Assembly (NCBI GenBank): GCA_905331475.1
Contig: CAJNYU010002349.1
Coordinates: forward strand, 1-64,000
Direction of reading: 5' to 3'
Length of the DNA stretch: 64,000 nucleotides
Origin: Rotaria socialis
Lineage: Eukaryota; Rotifera; Eurotatoria; Philodinida; Philodinidae
The notes under the pieces were generated by a model that saw nothing but the letters and a program-made list of their open reading frames with translations, ran no database searches and was not told the DNA's origin. The translations under genes and the position numbers were made by a program. Shown here piece by piece: positions 10,997 to 23,517 of this stretch (positions within the stretch are counted from its first letter, which is position 1; each line of letters begins with the position of its first letter).

Positions 10997-11168
10997 TAGT
11001 GGCGGAGCCAGGATTTTGAGCTGGGGAGCTCAGCCCCGTCTGAGGGACCTTTGAGCCCCAGCTGGCGAATAAAATGCATGGTTTAAAAATTTTCTGGGTG
11101 GGGCTCAAAGATTTCTGGGGGAAGGGGGAGGGTTGAGACCCTCCAGCCTCACCCTGGCTCCGCCACTA
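10997..11168. mobile_element. Palindromic MITE with TAGTGGCGGAGCCAGG ends
   Basis: The element starts TAGTGGCGGAGCCAGG and ends CCTGGCTCCGCCACTA. The inner part is also palindromic and is unusually GC-rich for this window (GGGGAGCTCAGCCCC; GGGGGAAGGGGGAGGG). This kind of end is widespread among small nonautonomous DNA elements in eukaryotes. I could not assign a superfamily because no exact flanking duplication is visible. Confidence 0.85.
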
Positions 11169-11810
11169 CGTGATACTAAAATTTGAGCTTTCTATTTATC
11201 ATCATTATCAATTTATATGCGTCACAAAAAACCCAACGAAAAATCAAAAAAATTGAGATACTTTTCATACATGACTATAATGTTGTATAATACAAAATTA
11301 GCCCTTCTAGTCTCAAACATCACCACCACTAAACAAGGAATTTTCTTTACTGAAAAAGTTTGTAAAATGGTTTAAAAAACAGTAATTTACTACTAACTTA
11401 CTGGATTAAAAATAGTATTATTTTATCGTTCCATGCATTCTATTCGTACGATTTGCTGTTTATGAACGTTGTTATTGACGAAAAAAAGCAAATTGTATAT
11501 ATCCTACTCAATTCGAACAAAGTCATTCTTAAGAAAAAAAAGGTCTTTCTCTCATCCTAATATAATCGATGATTAAATATTGATCTACACAACACAAAAG
11601 TCTTTTCTAGTTAAAATAAGATGATAAAGTTTGATTTCTCTAGAATTTGATTTAAACAAAATATTAATTCATACTTAGGAAGGTTGTTTTAGATCAAGAT
11701 TGGCAAAATCGAATAGATTTTTTTTCACACAAATTTATTTGAATGACTAAAGATACTTAAAAGACATGTTTCAAGTTACATATGTTCTTGTTAGAAATGG
11801 GAAAAGTTTA
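11169..11810. other. No gene recognised
   Basis: AT-rich sequence up to the TTAA at the left end of the piggyBac element, with nothing supportable inside. Confidence 0.4.
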
Positions 11811-11814
11811 TTAA

Positions 11815-13926
11815 CCCTTGGAGTCCCAAATTATTTTTCAGTAAAATAAATTCAAGTAAATCGTGAAAGTGACTCATTCTAGACATAGAGCGTATGATAT
11901 GAAGAACTCCGATGACTATGCTCTTAGTCTAATGCGTTTAACTTTATTGAATTTTGTCATAAGTCAGTGGATAGTTTATCTGTTGTGTTTATTGACTACA
12001 AAATTTATGCAAGTTTGTCATGAAATAACAAAAAACAATTCATTTTTTGTTTGACACAAAGAGATGCATGCAAAAATTGCATTTTACGCTGCTGAACACT
12101 GGAGAAGCCCTCGTACTGCAATATTTGCACCTTCCTCTGGATCCAGCAACAATCATATGTGCTGGTAACTGAGCTGCTGAAGGTTTGTTTTCTAATGTGT
12201 GTTGAATTTCATTTCGCTTCCTGGCAGAAATACAAACAGGTCTGCCTCTTCTTTTCCATGAACTTTGATTACCAATTAGTGATATTGAGACAGAAGAGAG
12301 AAATTCTATATGAATCATATTTTTCTCACTCAAGTCACTGTAACAGATGAATGCATTGAAAACACTTGCTTGAAGAAAATAAATAAATATGCGTATCCAG
12401 TTTCGCTTAGATTTTCTATCAATTGAATAATAGGACATTCGTTGATCAAAAAAAAATCCACGCCGTGCATGAGTTTGTTGTATTCAGATACTATTTTAGG
12501 ACAACCAGCGGTTTGTTTTGATCCATACTTTTCTCTTCTAGTGACCGTTTCCGTTTCTCTTGGATCATAAAAATTGCTGGCAACAAACACCTGCTTTTTA
12601 TCTTGCCACTTGACCACCGATATTTCATTAGCGGAGAAAAATTTATATTAACCTCTTTCCAATTTATCTGTTTGTAGGAGTTCCTTAGGAAACATCTTCC
12701 TATTGGGTCTTATTGTCTCAGTTGCTGCTACTTTTTTCTTTTTCAACCGTAGCAGCAAAGAAACAGAAGTAAAGAAATTATCGAAAAATATGTCATGTTC
12801 CACTAAGTTGATTCCACTAATAAGCTGCAAAACTACAGACTCATCTAATGCTCTTCGTTTTTCTTCTTGTTTACCAGTATAGATGTCGAAGTTGTAAAGA
12901 TATCCAGTCAAAGAATCTGCTAAACACCACACTTTGTATCCCATTTTTATGGGCTTTGCAGGTAAAAACTGCGTCAAAGAACTTCTTTCTTTGAATTTGA
13001 CCATACTTTCATCAATACAAATGTTAGTTCCCAAATTAAAATTCTTCTGAAAATTCTTTTTCAATAAATAAATAAAATCAAACACTCTGAATAGTTTATA
13101 TTCGGTAGAATTCGTTGCTAGACATTGCATTTGCTACAACTTCTGTGTAGAATAGTTTACTTCTACTCCAATAATCTCTCATAAGAGGTAATCGATGTAG
13201 ACTCATAATAATTAGTAAACCAAGAAAAGAATGAATAGCATTTTCCGTAACTTCTTGCCAATTACTGATAGAATTGTTTGCTAAAATCATTTGTTCTCCA
13301 TAGATATTTGTTTGTGCCACTATCAAATCAATAATGTCTTTTGTAAAAAATTGATTGAATACGTCGATTGGATTGATGCTTTTAGTAAAATTTATAGTTG
13401 CGTGTCCTCTAACTTCGTTTAGAGAAATGGCTGTGTTCTCAAGAATATTTTAATTCCAATTCCATGTAAGATTTCCGTCGTTTTCATCTTCAGAGACGTT
13501 CTCCTCTTCTGCTTCATCTAATTCAATTTCACTTTGGTTCTCATTGTCAGAATCATCTTCTTCATCAAAGAATAAACCGCTTTCATCGCTTTCTTGATCA
13601 GAATCCATTTGTTTGGTTTGCGAAACAACTTGCAATATAGAAATAATCTTGAAAAAATCCGATATTTCAATCCGACTGTGCGTTAATTTTCGTAGATACA
13701 AAATGACAGAGAATGCCCTTTCATATACATATTCAAGCAGTATTTAAACACATTCCAAATCTTTCTTAATACAAAGCTATTTTTTATTCATACATAGCTC
13801 GAGAAGATTCTAGAACATTCTTTATGGCTTCACTCTAACAAATGGTGTGCAAATTTTTATAAAGTACGCGATAAAATTCAGCTATAAAACATGTGTAGCA
13901 AAAATGCTACTATGGGACTCAACGGG
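11815..13926 (-). mobile_element. piggyBac transposon, near full length, about 2.1 kb
   Basis: The left boundary is TTAA (11811-11814) followed by CCCTTGGAGTCCCA. The right boundary is TGGGACTCAACGGG followed by TTAT (13927-13930), i.e. the inverted terminal sequence next to a TTAA site with one mutated base. CCC ends at a TTAA target are diagnostic of the piggyBac superfamily. The interior carries a broken transposase on the minus strand. End divergence and internal lesions indicate an inactive copy. Confidence 0.85.
12040..13608 (-). pseudogene. piggyBac transposase, inactivated by stops and frameshifts
   Basis: This is a DDE_Tnp_1_7 (piggyBac-type) transposase that in life cuts and pastes the element at TTAA. 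An ATG at 13608 begins an acidic N-terminus (MDSDQESDESG, then EEDDSDNENQ). There follow AIHSFLGLLIIMSLHRLP..RDYWSRS, ICIDESMVKFKERSS, GYKVWCLADS.TGYLYNFDIYTGKQ, IFFDNFFTSV, SVVKWQDKK and MHGVDFF. The three catalytic Asp are therefore in CIDES, FFDNF and GVDFF. The C-terminus has the Cys-rich finger CKYC..CNFCMHLF. Lesions are a TAA at 13450-13452, a frame change near 13096-13130, a stop near 12648, and a frame change at the A-run near 12449-12457. Despite these the protein is recognisable end to end, so it degenerated recently. Confidence 0.88.
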
Positions 13927-14077
13927 TTATATCCAGAGACCTTATCGAATACAACAACATGTCGTGTCTAATCCAAACTACATACGTATGTACATAGGAT
14001 ACGATCCCGTTGAGAAAAATATGGCTCTTTTTTAGTAATGATTGTACTTTAAATCTTAGATTGTTTTTATTTAACAG

Positions 14078-14380
14078 ACATTGTGCTTTCGTATAACTAG
14101 AGTTTTGCAGTTCCTAAAAAGTTGTAACCGAGAACTGAATCGAAACGGGTGTTTTTAAAATTTCTTGGATATGAAGCCGTAAAAAAGAGCACTTTGGAAC
14201 CATTAGAGGAACCGGAACTATTGAATCCTCAGATAGATACCAAAGCTCTTAAATTTAAGCAAGACAAGTTCATTTTTCCACTTTTTGAGATTCAAGATTT
14301 TAGTAAGTTATATACATTTGATATTGCTTTGCTTAAGTACTCCAATATGTGACGTTTTCAGTGTCAACAATTCAATAATG
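14078..14380 (+). other. Possible coding exon of unknown identity
   Basis: After an acceptor-like TTTATTTAACAG (ends 14077) a frame stays open to a donor at 14303 (TTTTA|GTAAGT). It encodes about 75 residues of balanced composition, including LKFLGYEAVKKSTLEPLEEP and KFKQDKFIFPLFEIQDF. An acceptor GACGTTTTCAG follows at ~14360, giving a 57-bp intron, but the next exon hits stops within a few codons. I do not recognise the protein and no upstream exon joins convincingly. It may be a relic. Confidence 0.3.
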
Positions 14381-15072
14381 AAAATTTCTCAAAATGTATT
14401 TAAAATTGTTGTGTCTATCTTATGATTTAACTGTTTCGATTCAACGTGATATGCTAGAAGTCAAACCGGAAACTGCCTTTTCTTCATTTTCCGAGCCGAA
14501 CTGGAACTGGAAAACTCGACCTATAACTCCTAATGGTTGTGAACTAGTTAAAAAAAGAACATACTTCTTTATCCATATTGCTTATTTGGCCAGAACGTAA
14601 TACATTCTTCTTGTTTGCAAACAATTCCCATAGAATTGATATAAAAAATTGTTTTGATTTCATTGATGTCATTTCTTCGCAAGTCTGATCCTGTTAGTGT
14701 AACTGTGTATCGAACTCTTGCCTTCTATGATAGTATTAGTGTCAATTGTTGCCCGTTCAGTTGACTATTAATAGAATTATCGATACTGCAACAATGTTCA
14801 TGAGATCTTCTTCACGTATTATTGCGCTAGGATACTCACATACTCACAGTTTCACAAAAAAGAGACACACTTTTTACGAGTTCTTTAATTCAAACAGAAT
14901 CGCTTTAGATTCTTCTGATTGTTCTTAGTATTGCTCTTTTTCTTTCAAACATTTACAAAATTCATGTGTACACGGACTTATATTTGAAAGATAAAAGATA
15001 TGACAAATACAGCAATAGCTGCCATGTGATCAATATATAGATTTGTAAAATATTCTCTTTCAATATGAAATC
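14319..15072 (+). repeat. Copy 1 of a ~750-bp direct duplication
   Basis: This segment is nearly identical to 18106-18856 in the same orientation, with scattered substitutions and small indels. Both contain a 68-codon frame (14394-14600 here) with several amino-acid differences between copies. Similarity stops abruptly at AATATGAAAT on the right. On the left, copy 2 begins at the assembly gap, so the full duplication may be longer. Confidence 0.9.
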
Positions 15073-16574
15073 ATATATCTACAACTTTCTGACAAGCAAC
15101 TAGCTGAAATAAAACGTAAAGTAGTAGATCAACCAGAAAATATATCGTGACAAATGTATATTGATTATTATTGAATTGAAAATAATTGTATGCTTTGAGC
15201 ATTTTTTAATTTTCTTCTGTTGGTCACAAATAAATTCAGAAGAATTAAGTAGAAGTGAGATTGTGTCACAGAGAATGAATTTGTAAGTCAAAAAACAAAC
15301 ATGTGTTTACTTTTGATCTTGTACAAATAATAGTTTCGATCGTCATCCTACAATTTAAACTATGATTTCAAGCAAGCTCACAATGTATTTTCTTCACTAA
15401 AATTTGATATCATACAATAATAATGACAATCGATAGGAACACAAAATAATATTGATCGTGATCATTTCGATCAAATCTATTTTTGATCCTATCTTAGCGA
15501 TCACAATGAAAAACGAGACATCAGTATTTGTTGATCAACTGAAACAATTATTTAGATTCAAAAGTGAGTACATCACTTTGGAAATTAGAGTACATTTCAA
15601 ATATGCGTTTGAAAATAAAGCTATATTACTTGAAACTATTTCTCTCATTCAAAAGAATATTTTATATTAAAATTTGTTTTCGATTTTTATTTTTTGAATT
15701 ACTACTTGACGATCATTAACATCCTGAACAGCACACCATTATTTTTCCTTTCTTGATCAGCTGTGCACATAATATGTGTATAAGCATATATGAACATATT
15801 CATGTGAAGCAGAAGAATAAGACGAAAGAACGAAAAAGATAATAGAAAAAAACAGATCGTTCAGAACGAAACGTCGAAAACGAAAAGCCTTTATTATTTT
15901 CAAGATACATATAATAAATTTAGGATAATATCAGCTTCTGGAATTAATAAAAGGAGTACTCGCGCGACGTTAATAATCCGTATCTTAAAAGATGTTCTGT
16001 TTTGTCCTCAGCCTTTCCCACAAAAGAATTAGGTCAAAATAGTAGAAACTCTTTCTTTTCATATTATCAATGTCTAAAAGATAAAGATATTGCTCGATTA
16101 AGCTTAGAAATATCAAAAAGAAGGGTACTTGTTTGTTATCGCCCAAGAAAATTTTTTTATTTTTCGGAGTGAGGATGAAACAATTCAATATTATAAGGGG
16201 CGTCATAGAATTGATAATGAGATAAAAAAGATGAAAGGTAAGAATATATTGAAAATCTTTTTCTGGAACGACAACAAACAAGTACCAAAAGAAGTCATCT
16301 TGTCGATTTATCTGGTCGATATTTCTAATAAAACATTTTGCTTTGTTACTTTTGGAGAACACACGAAATTATCAATTCGACTCACACAAAAAGATTTCAT
16401 ACTCTTTCTCAATCATATTTTTGTTATTCTCTTTTTATTCTCTGAAAAGCTGTTTGCCGTTGGAATTATCTATTTGATGAAAATAAATTATGAACAAAAT
16501 TAATGCCCACACCCTGATTATCAGCTTTTGTTGGCATTGAACTTACAAAGAAACCTATTCAACTGCCAAACGCC
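15073..16574. other. AT-rich stretch, no gene recognised
   Basis: Opposed open frames at 15985-16362 (minus) and 16129-16503 (plus) overlap over low-complexity AT-rich DNA and resemble no family known to me. The end (16503-16515) carries TGCCCACACCCTGA, similar to sequences at 46922-46936 and 44440-44455. Confidence 0.4.
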
Positions 16575-17134
16575 GTTCGACTCCATATTTTGGCTATGAA
16601 TAGGACCTAGTGAGAGTAAGAAAATCCCTAAAGGATTCGGTTCCATAGGCTTTTGGTGACGAGTTATGACCGTTTCACTAAACTTTCATCCTATGCGTAG
16701 GTACCTGCAAGAAGATGAAATTACATAGTTTCAATTCAAAATTTCATCTAAAGTTAGATGTAATGATCCTAACAATATCCTGAGAGTTTCGCTCAAAATT
16801 AATGTTCTATGCTTGAGTTATTGCATTTTTTCAGCGAACTAAATTTTTGGATCATGTGTATGGCAAGCGACTAGATTTTGAAAACTTAATAACTCAAGAA
16901 CAGAACAAATTTTAGCTGAAACTTTCTGTATATTCTAAAGATTATGATATCTAACTTCAGGCAAAATTTCAAGTCGAAACCATGTAATTTTATCTTTCAA
17001 GCACATACCTACAGGTAGAATAAAAGTTTAACGAAACAGTCGGTATTCTTGATCAAAAGTCGCTGGATCCGAACCGTTTTAGGATTCTCTTAGTCTTACA
17101 GAGTCCTATGTATAGCCAAAGTATGGAGTCAAAC
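16575..17134. mobile_element. Large palindrome / foldback element, ~555 bp
   Basis: The left arm begins GTTCGACTCCATATTTTGGC and the right arm ends GCCAAAGTATGGAGTCAAAC. The arms remain alignable inward for about 200 bp, through AATAGGAC, the AAATCC/GGATTC block, the GTTTCACTAAACTTTCATCC block and GAAATTACATAGTTTC. A ~150-bp less symmetric core separates them. There is no coding capacity. It resembles a nonautonomous foldback transposon. Confidence 0.85.
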
Positions 17135-18005
17135 AATCTGATACTTGTTATGTTTCCTCGTTAGAAAAAAAATAATGTTAATGCTAAACGTTCACTAAAT
17201 ACTAGATACAATGAAAACGTCACTTTGTGTCATTCGAAGAAGCTTTTTTTATCTATGCATATTTCAAGAAGCGTCGTACCTAAAAGTTCTAAATCTTCAA
17301 ACCCAACAGATTCGTGATTAACATGAGATTTTTAATAAAAACTTGATTGTTGCGCATATCGCTAAGTACAAATGCTTTTCTCTATTAAATTTTCTTGAAA
17401 CAGACCTATGAAACAAAAGCACATTTTATCAAGCAGCTACAGTAAGTTGATTGATTTTGTTGCTTCTTTATTTTGAAAATTAACTGTTTAGTCAACGAAT
17501 GTTTAACCAGCGTGGTTCAAAATATTTTTTATTTTTTATAGAATAGCTTATGAAATCTTGTTTTTATATTTCCATGACAAAGTCTGATTTGAAATAAGAA
17601 ATGAGTAACTCAGCTAAATTAATTTTATCACCGACAAATAATTCAATACTTTTGAAAAAAGATTTCTTCGAGAATATATACGTCTCTTTTGAATTCAATC
17701 CAAATCAAGCAATATTATTTCAACATGAAAGAGAAATTAACACTATGTTTAGACGGCGAGTCTATTCACGATTAAAGTTGTGCTTGATTGGCAGTTGTGC
17801 ATGCACAACTTGTTCCGTCTAAATGTGTATGCATGCATAATCCAGCAATCAAGCATTCAATTGAAGTACAAAAGGGAAGACTGCGTAGTGTATTGATCAT
17901 TCTAATAAGTACACCCTCTCGCTGTCTATTCATTTATGAAGCGACACAAGTCAATTGTCTCATAAGAGTACAGTAGCAGACTCATTTCCGAATCTAACCA
18001 AACAG
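17135..18005. other. No gene recognised; short hairpin at 17780-17855
   Basis: A 73-codon plus-strand frame (17601-17822) has no resemblance that I can name. A hairpin is formed by GCTTGATTG and CAATCAAGC around a perfect 16-bp palindrome GTTGTGCATGCACAAC. The sequence stops at the assembly gap. Confidence 0.4.
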
Positions 18006-18105
18006 NNNNNNNNNNNNNNNNNNNNNNNNNNNNNNNNNNNNNNNNNNNNNNNNNNNNNNNNNNNNNNNNNNNNNNNNNNNNNNNNNNNNNNNNNNNNNNN
18101 NNNNN
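18006..18105. other. Assembly gap of 100 N
   Basis: The run of exactly 100 N is the conventional placeholder for a gap of unknown size. It abuts copy 2 of the duplicated segment, so the assembler probably broke at this repeat. Confidence 0.99.
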
Positions 18106-18856
18106 ATTGCTTTGCTTAAGTACTCCAATATGTGACGTTTTCAGTGTCAACAATTCAATAATGAAAATTTCTCAAAATGTATTTAAAATTGTTGTGTCTA
18201 TCTTATGATTTAACTGGTTCGATTCAATGTGATATGTTAGAAGTCAAACCGGAAACTGTCTTTTCTTCATTTTCCGAGCCGAACTGGAACTGGAAAACTC
18301 GACCTATAACTCCTAATTGCTGTGAACTAGTTAAAAAAAGAACATACTTCTTTATCCATATTGCGTATTTGGCCAGAACGTAATATATTCTTTTTGTTTG
18401 CAAACAATTCCTATAGAATTGATATAAAAAATTGTTTTGATTTCATTGATGTCATCCCTTCGCAAGTCTGATCCTGTTAGTGTAAATGTGTATCGAACTC
18501 TTGCCTTCTATGCTAGTATTAGTGTCAATTGTTGCCCGTTCAGTTGACTATTAATAGAATTATCGATACTGCAACAATGTTCATGAGATCTTCTCCACGT
18601 ATTATTGCGCTAGGATACTCACGTACTCACATTTTCACAGAAAAAGACACACTTTCTACGAGTTATTTAATTCAAACAGAATCGCTTTAGATTCTTCTGA
18701 TTGTTCTTAGTATTGCTCTTTTTTTTCAAACATTTACAAAATTCATATGTGTACACGGACTTATATATGAAAGATAAAAGATATGACAAATACAGCAATA
18801 GCTGCCATGTGATCAATACTAAGATTTGTAAAATATTCTCTTTCAATATGAAATAG
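18106..18856 (+). repeat. Copy 2 of the ~750-bp direct duplication
   Basis: See copy 1 at 14319-15072. Copy 2 begins immediately after the gap. The shared short frame (18177-18383) differs from copy 1 by several non-synonymous changes (V to G, R to C, A to V, G to C), which argues against a conserved protein. The two copies may be a true duplication, or two haplotypes placed in series. Confidence 0.9.
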
Positions 18857-19177
18857 TAGTTTTTAACAATATTTGCTTATAGCAACTCATAAAAAAATTA
18901 CATTCTTTACAGTCTAGTAAAACCTATGTCAAGAATAAAATCTTTTTATAATGCATTATTGAGCTGTATATATGTCCTTATCAATCAAAGGCCATACTTC
19001 TTATTTTATAATCATTCTCAGCTGTATAAAAACTGAGTAGAATACTGTCGTTTTTCCTACATCGATTGTTTTCAAGTTTTATGACATCGCCAGTTTTATC
19101 ATAAATCGAAGCTCGCAACAAATACGTTTTTAAATAAAATTGTGCATCAACTCACATTTACCTGTTTCATTTACAGA

Positions 19178-22100
19178 ATGAAGACGACGATGAAATATAC
19201 CAATAAAGATTTCGAGCTATCGTTATGGCAATGCTTCGCAGTTATTCTTATAGCCATAGCCTGTCTATTCGCTATAACACCATTGGTCGTTCGAAATCGA
19301 TCGAATAAATGTGTTATCGTTCAAGTAGAAGATTCAATTAAACCTCAGTCTCAAAATGTCGAGGCTTCATCGGATAATCATAGAAGATATGGTCGGGACG
19401 TTAGTTCTAATGATCAATGTAGTATTATTCCACCAATGTGTAATGTTCAAACAACAATGACTACAAAAACAACTAGAACTCCTGTTCCTACTGTATCGGT
19501 AACACGACCAGTTATCACTAGTTTTTCTACATCACCTCGACCAACTACAATAGATCCATGGGCTAATATTTCTCGACCTTATAACTCATGGCGTTTACCA
19601 AGCTTTGCAAAACCAATTGATTATAAATTACATATTTCTTGCCCGCATTGTTTTACATGGATAGACGAGTTACCTGTAACTTTTTTCTATGGAAAATTAT
19701 CGATTCGTATTGATGTTACAAATGCAACAGATTTTCTTGTACTTCATGCTAAAAATCTCAATATAACAGAAGCAAAATTAACAAGTGGTGGTGGAGGCAT
19801 GGCAACAGTTACATATTTACCAGATCATGAAATGGTGTACCTAGGTTTTGTCGCGTCACCTATTGCTGTTGGTGAAGTTACTCTTGAAATCGATTACAGA
19901 GGAGTGTTGAACGAACGAGATAATACTGGATTTTATCGTGAATTCTTCTGGAAAGCTATTGGTGAATTAAGCTAGTAACTCAATTTAATAATTAATAAAA
20001 TTCTATTCTATTCATCGAAATATATTTTCATTCTCTAGTTTATTAGCTGGCAATTTTCAACCAATATATGCACGAAAAGGTAGAGACCAAGAAACCACTT
20101 TCTATAGATCACATACCAGCAATTGAACTCTTATATTTTTCTTCAAAGCTTTTCCATGTTTTGATGAACCAAATATGCAAGCAACATTTTCATTAACACT
20201 TGAACATTCAGAAAATGAAACTATTGCATTATCAAATACTGCTGCCTCGGTAAGATTATGATTGATCTATAAAAAAAATAGAGATAACAAGAACTGTTTC
20301 ATTTTCATAGTCACAAAATGACTCAACGACCACATTTACAGCAACACCATATCTTAGTACGCAATCATTTTCGTGGGCTCTTTTACCTAAAGATGAATTT
20401 AATTCAGTAACAAAAACTATTGGTGCTACCGAAGTAAAGAATTTTATTGATAAATATTTTAGAATTTAAGAAAAATATCATTTTTAGGTTAATATTTGGA
20501 TTCGACCAGAATTACTTGGTCCATCGAATGAAAATTTAACCCCAACATTTGACGTGATTGACAAGACTTTCACATTTTTGAAAGATTATCTTAATATAGT
20601 AGATACAGATTTTCCAGCAAAACTAGGTAATTCAATGGAATTTTCTTTCTCGAAAGACTAAAATACATATGATCTTTTGTTGGTATGCATATGAAAAACT
20701 TACGATATAAAAAGAAATCGTCTGTGATGTTTAAGTAGACTCTACTGATATTTTAGTATGAATAATACAGATGCATTACTAGAAAAAAACCTAATTTCAA
20801 TTTCAATACAAAACTAAATCGTATTCAAAATCTTAATTTTTATCTATTGAAAAACATCGGAAGTGTGTGTGTTAGGCTCAACAAAAAATGTTTCAAAAAA
20901 CCCATTATTTTTTGTTCATGATGGAAGTTATCTGAATAATTATGTTCTATGTAGATATAATTGGTGTGCCTGATTTGACGCTCGATGAAAAAGCTTCGGT
21001 ATCATATGGCCTTTTAACATTTCGTGAAGAATTTCTCAGTGCTGACACAAGTTTAGATTCTGCCGAACGACTACAAACAAGAACAAAAGTCATTGTTGAA
21101 CATATTATTCAACTTGTAAGAAAAGAAAAATATTTATTTTGTTAAAATAATTTTTATGTTTTTTTGTTAATTTAGTGGTTTTCAAAAACTGATTGGTGGG
21201 ATAGTATTTGGTTTGGCAAATCATTATCATCATTTCTTGCTTATAAAATGATCGAAGCAAATTATCCAGACTTTAAATTAGTAAGCTATTAGTTTATTAT
21301 TATTTTCTTTCTTTGATATCTATATATCTCTATATCATATATGCGATTTAGATGGAACAATTTCCCGTTCGAGAAATCGTTCCATTAATGATGGACGATT
21401 TTAAACCTAATATATGGCCTGTATCAAATAAAAATTTATCAACTAATGAACAAATTCTTGATTATTTATCAATAAGTATCTACAGTAAAGGAGCTTCTTT
21501 ACTTCGTCTACTTGAGCATATTGTTGGTGATGATGCATTTCAATCGGCTGTTAGTCAGGTCGTTTCAATCAATGATACATCAAATATATTGAACACGTTC
21601 TATTCAAATTTTGATTTTAATGAAGCATTAAATACAACCGTAACTGCAGAAGAATTTCTTCGTTCATGGCTTGAAGAAAGAAACTATCCAATCGTAAATG
21701 TAAATTTCATGCCAGGCAATGAATCTACAACAGTTATTTTTCGTCAAACACGTTATATTGGCTCGTTTGCATTAGATAATAGTTTATCGGATCCAGATTA
21801 TGCTTGGAAAATTTTTGTGGAATGTGATTTAGGTGGTTCAAATACTGATGGTAATTGGAATTTAACTACTAATAATGCTAAATCAAAGTTAAAATTTTTG
21901 TTTGACACATCAAGTTATACCGTTGAGATGCCCAATGAAAATTATTTATGGATCAAATGTAATAAAGATTTTTATTCATTTCAAGTTACCGAATATTTGT
22001 CAGTCGAAGATAAGATTCTTGAAATATGGCAACATTTTGAAACATTATTTAATGAAGTAGGCTATTTGGTTTTCTTTATTTTTGTTTTAAATTAAACTCT

Positions 22101-23517
22101 TTCTTTTCTATTATGAAAATAGGATCTGTTATCAAATAATGATAAAGCTGATATACTCAATAGTGCGCTTATTCTTCCACACGGTGGTGAATATGTTGAT
22201 TATGATACAACAATCGCTCTTATACAAGCAATGCATAATAACCCAGTGCCTTTGTATACAGCTTGGTCTGTATTTGTATGGCATTGGAATTATTTAATGG
22301 GCGTCGAAGAGCATTCAAGATATTTTTGGAATTTTAAAGTATTCAAAAAGAATCTTTGTTACTTTCAGATATTGAATATATCTCTAACTTTTATTCTAGC
22401 GATTTGCAACTGATACGATTTTGGCCCTTTACGAATACAACATTGATAATGTCGTCTCTGTCGGAACAAATCATCAAGAAAGGTAAAAAAACAATAATTT
22501 CTAGTTTTAATTGTCTTACTAAGAATTTATCAGTTTTCCTACCTCAATATATATTAATCTTCATAAAATAAATATGTTTAGATTACTAAAATCAATGTTT
22601 TTCGAATTATTGTGTCGTGTTCAAAATACTGATGCATTATACAAAGCTACTGACCTATTCGGTCTTCTTCCAGAAAGCTATTTCTTTAATTCAACTGGTA
22701 ATACAAAGTATGTTTCTTTTTATTTCTTTGCAAATCATCATCGTTTTCTCATGTTAATTATTTGAATTATTATTAGTGTTTCTCCTGAATTCTTATCAAC
22801 AGTTCTTTATTATCATATACAAAATGCAAATGACATAGACGAATGGGAATATTTATGGAATAATTTCACTGAAAATGTAAATCTAACAGCACAACAACGT
22901 ACTACATTTCTACGAGCTCTCTGTTCTGCAAAAGAAATTTGGCGTCTTAAATAGTAAATTTCTTTTTGTTTAGTGTTCTTACCTGTTTTGAAATTAAAAT
23001 TTAGTTTATTGGAAACTGCTTCTGATTTTGACGCTGATATAATAGAAGGACAAGAATATTTCAATATCATTATTGCTATTAGTCAAAATCCAAATGGACG
23101 GGATCTTGCTTGGAATTTTTATCGTCATAATTATGAGATTTTACTCGATCGGTATAAGAAATATTCTCGAACAAAAAAAACAAAAAAGTCATGTTTCTTT
23201 TACTGTGTATAGATTTGGTACATCTAATCGATTGTTCAATCAATTAATTACAAATATTGCTCAATCATTTGAAAATCAATATTATTACTTTGAGGTTAAT
23301 TTTTTTCCATATATGGTTTAAAGAATATTATAGCTGCTTTTTTTTGTCTTTGCAGATGATTAATTTTGTCGATCGATATCCAAGTTCGTCACAAAATCAA
23401 CAATTAGCAATTGACCAAATTCTAGTAAATTTTGAATGGTTCATCGACGGTTTCGCTGATACTCTTGATAAAGCTATATCAGCTGTTAACAAGGCTGTCT
23501 CAAAGAAAGGAAATTAA
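19178..23517 (+). CDS. M1-family aminopeptidase homologue, catalytically dead pseudoenzyme
   Basis: Fifteen exons with GT-AG introns (first 19178-19974, last 23356-23517) sum to 3165 bp, a 1054-residue protein with no internal stop. It has a short cytosolic tail, a type II membrane anchor (CFAVILIAIACLFAITPLVV), a Thr-rich stalk, and the aminopeptidase N fold ([57 protein letters not shown]1-like C-terminal domain). Active-site motifs are gone. At the GAMENWGL position it reads KASVSYGL (near 20990). At HExxHxW it reads EHIIQLW (across the intron ending 21175). At the third zinc ligand WLNEGFA it reads WFGKSLS (near 21210). The Tyr of YSKGAS remains. It cannot bind zinc as M1 enzymes do, yet its frame and splice sites are all intact, so it is likely kept for binding or as a decoy. 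The active paralogue lies 735 bp downstream with an intron at the same HExxH position. A splice acceptor (TTTACAG|A) sits directly before the ATG. Confidence 0.9.

Noticed and set aside
15985..16503. Opposed ~125-codon frames
   Set aside because: Antiparallel frames over AT-rich DNA, low-complexity composition, no recognised motifs or introns.
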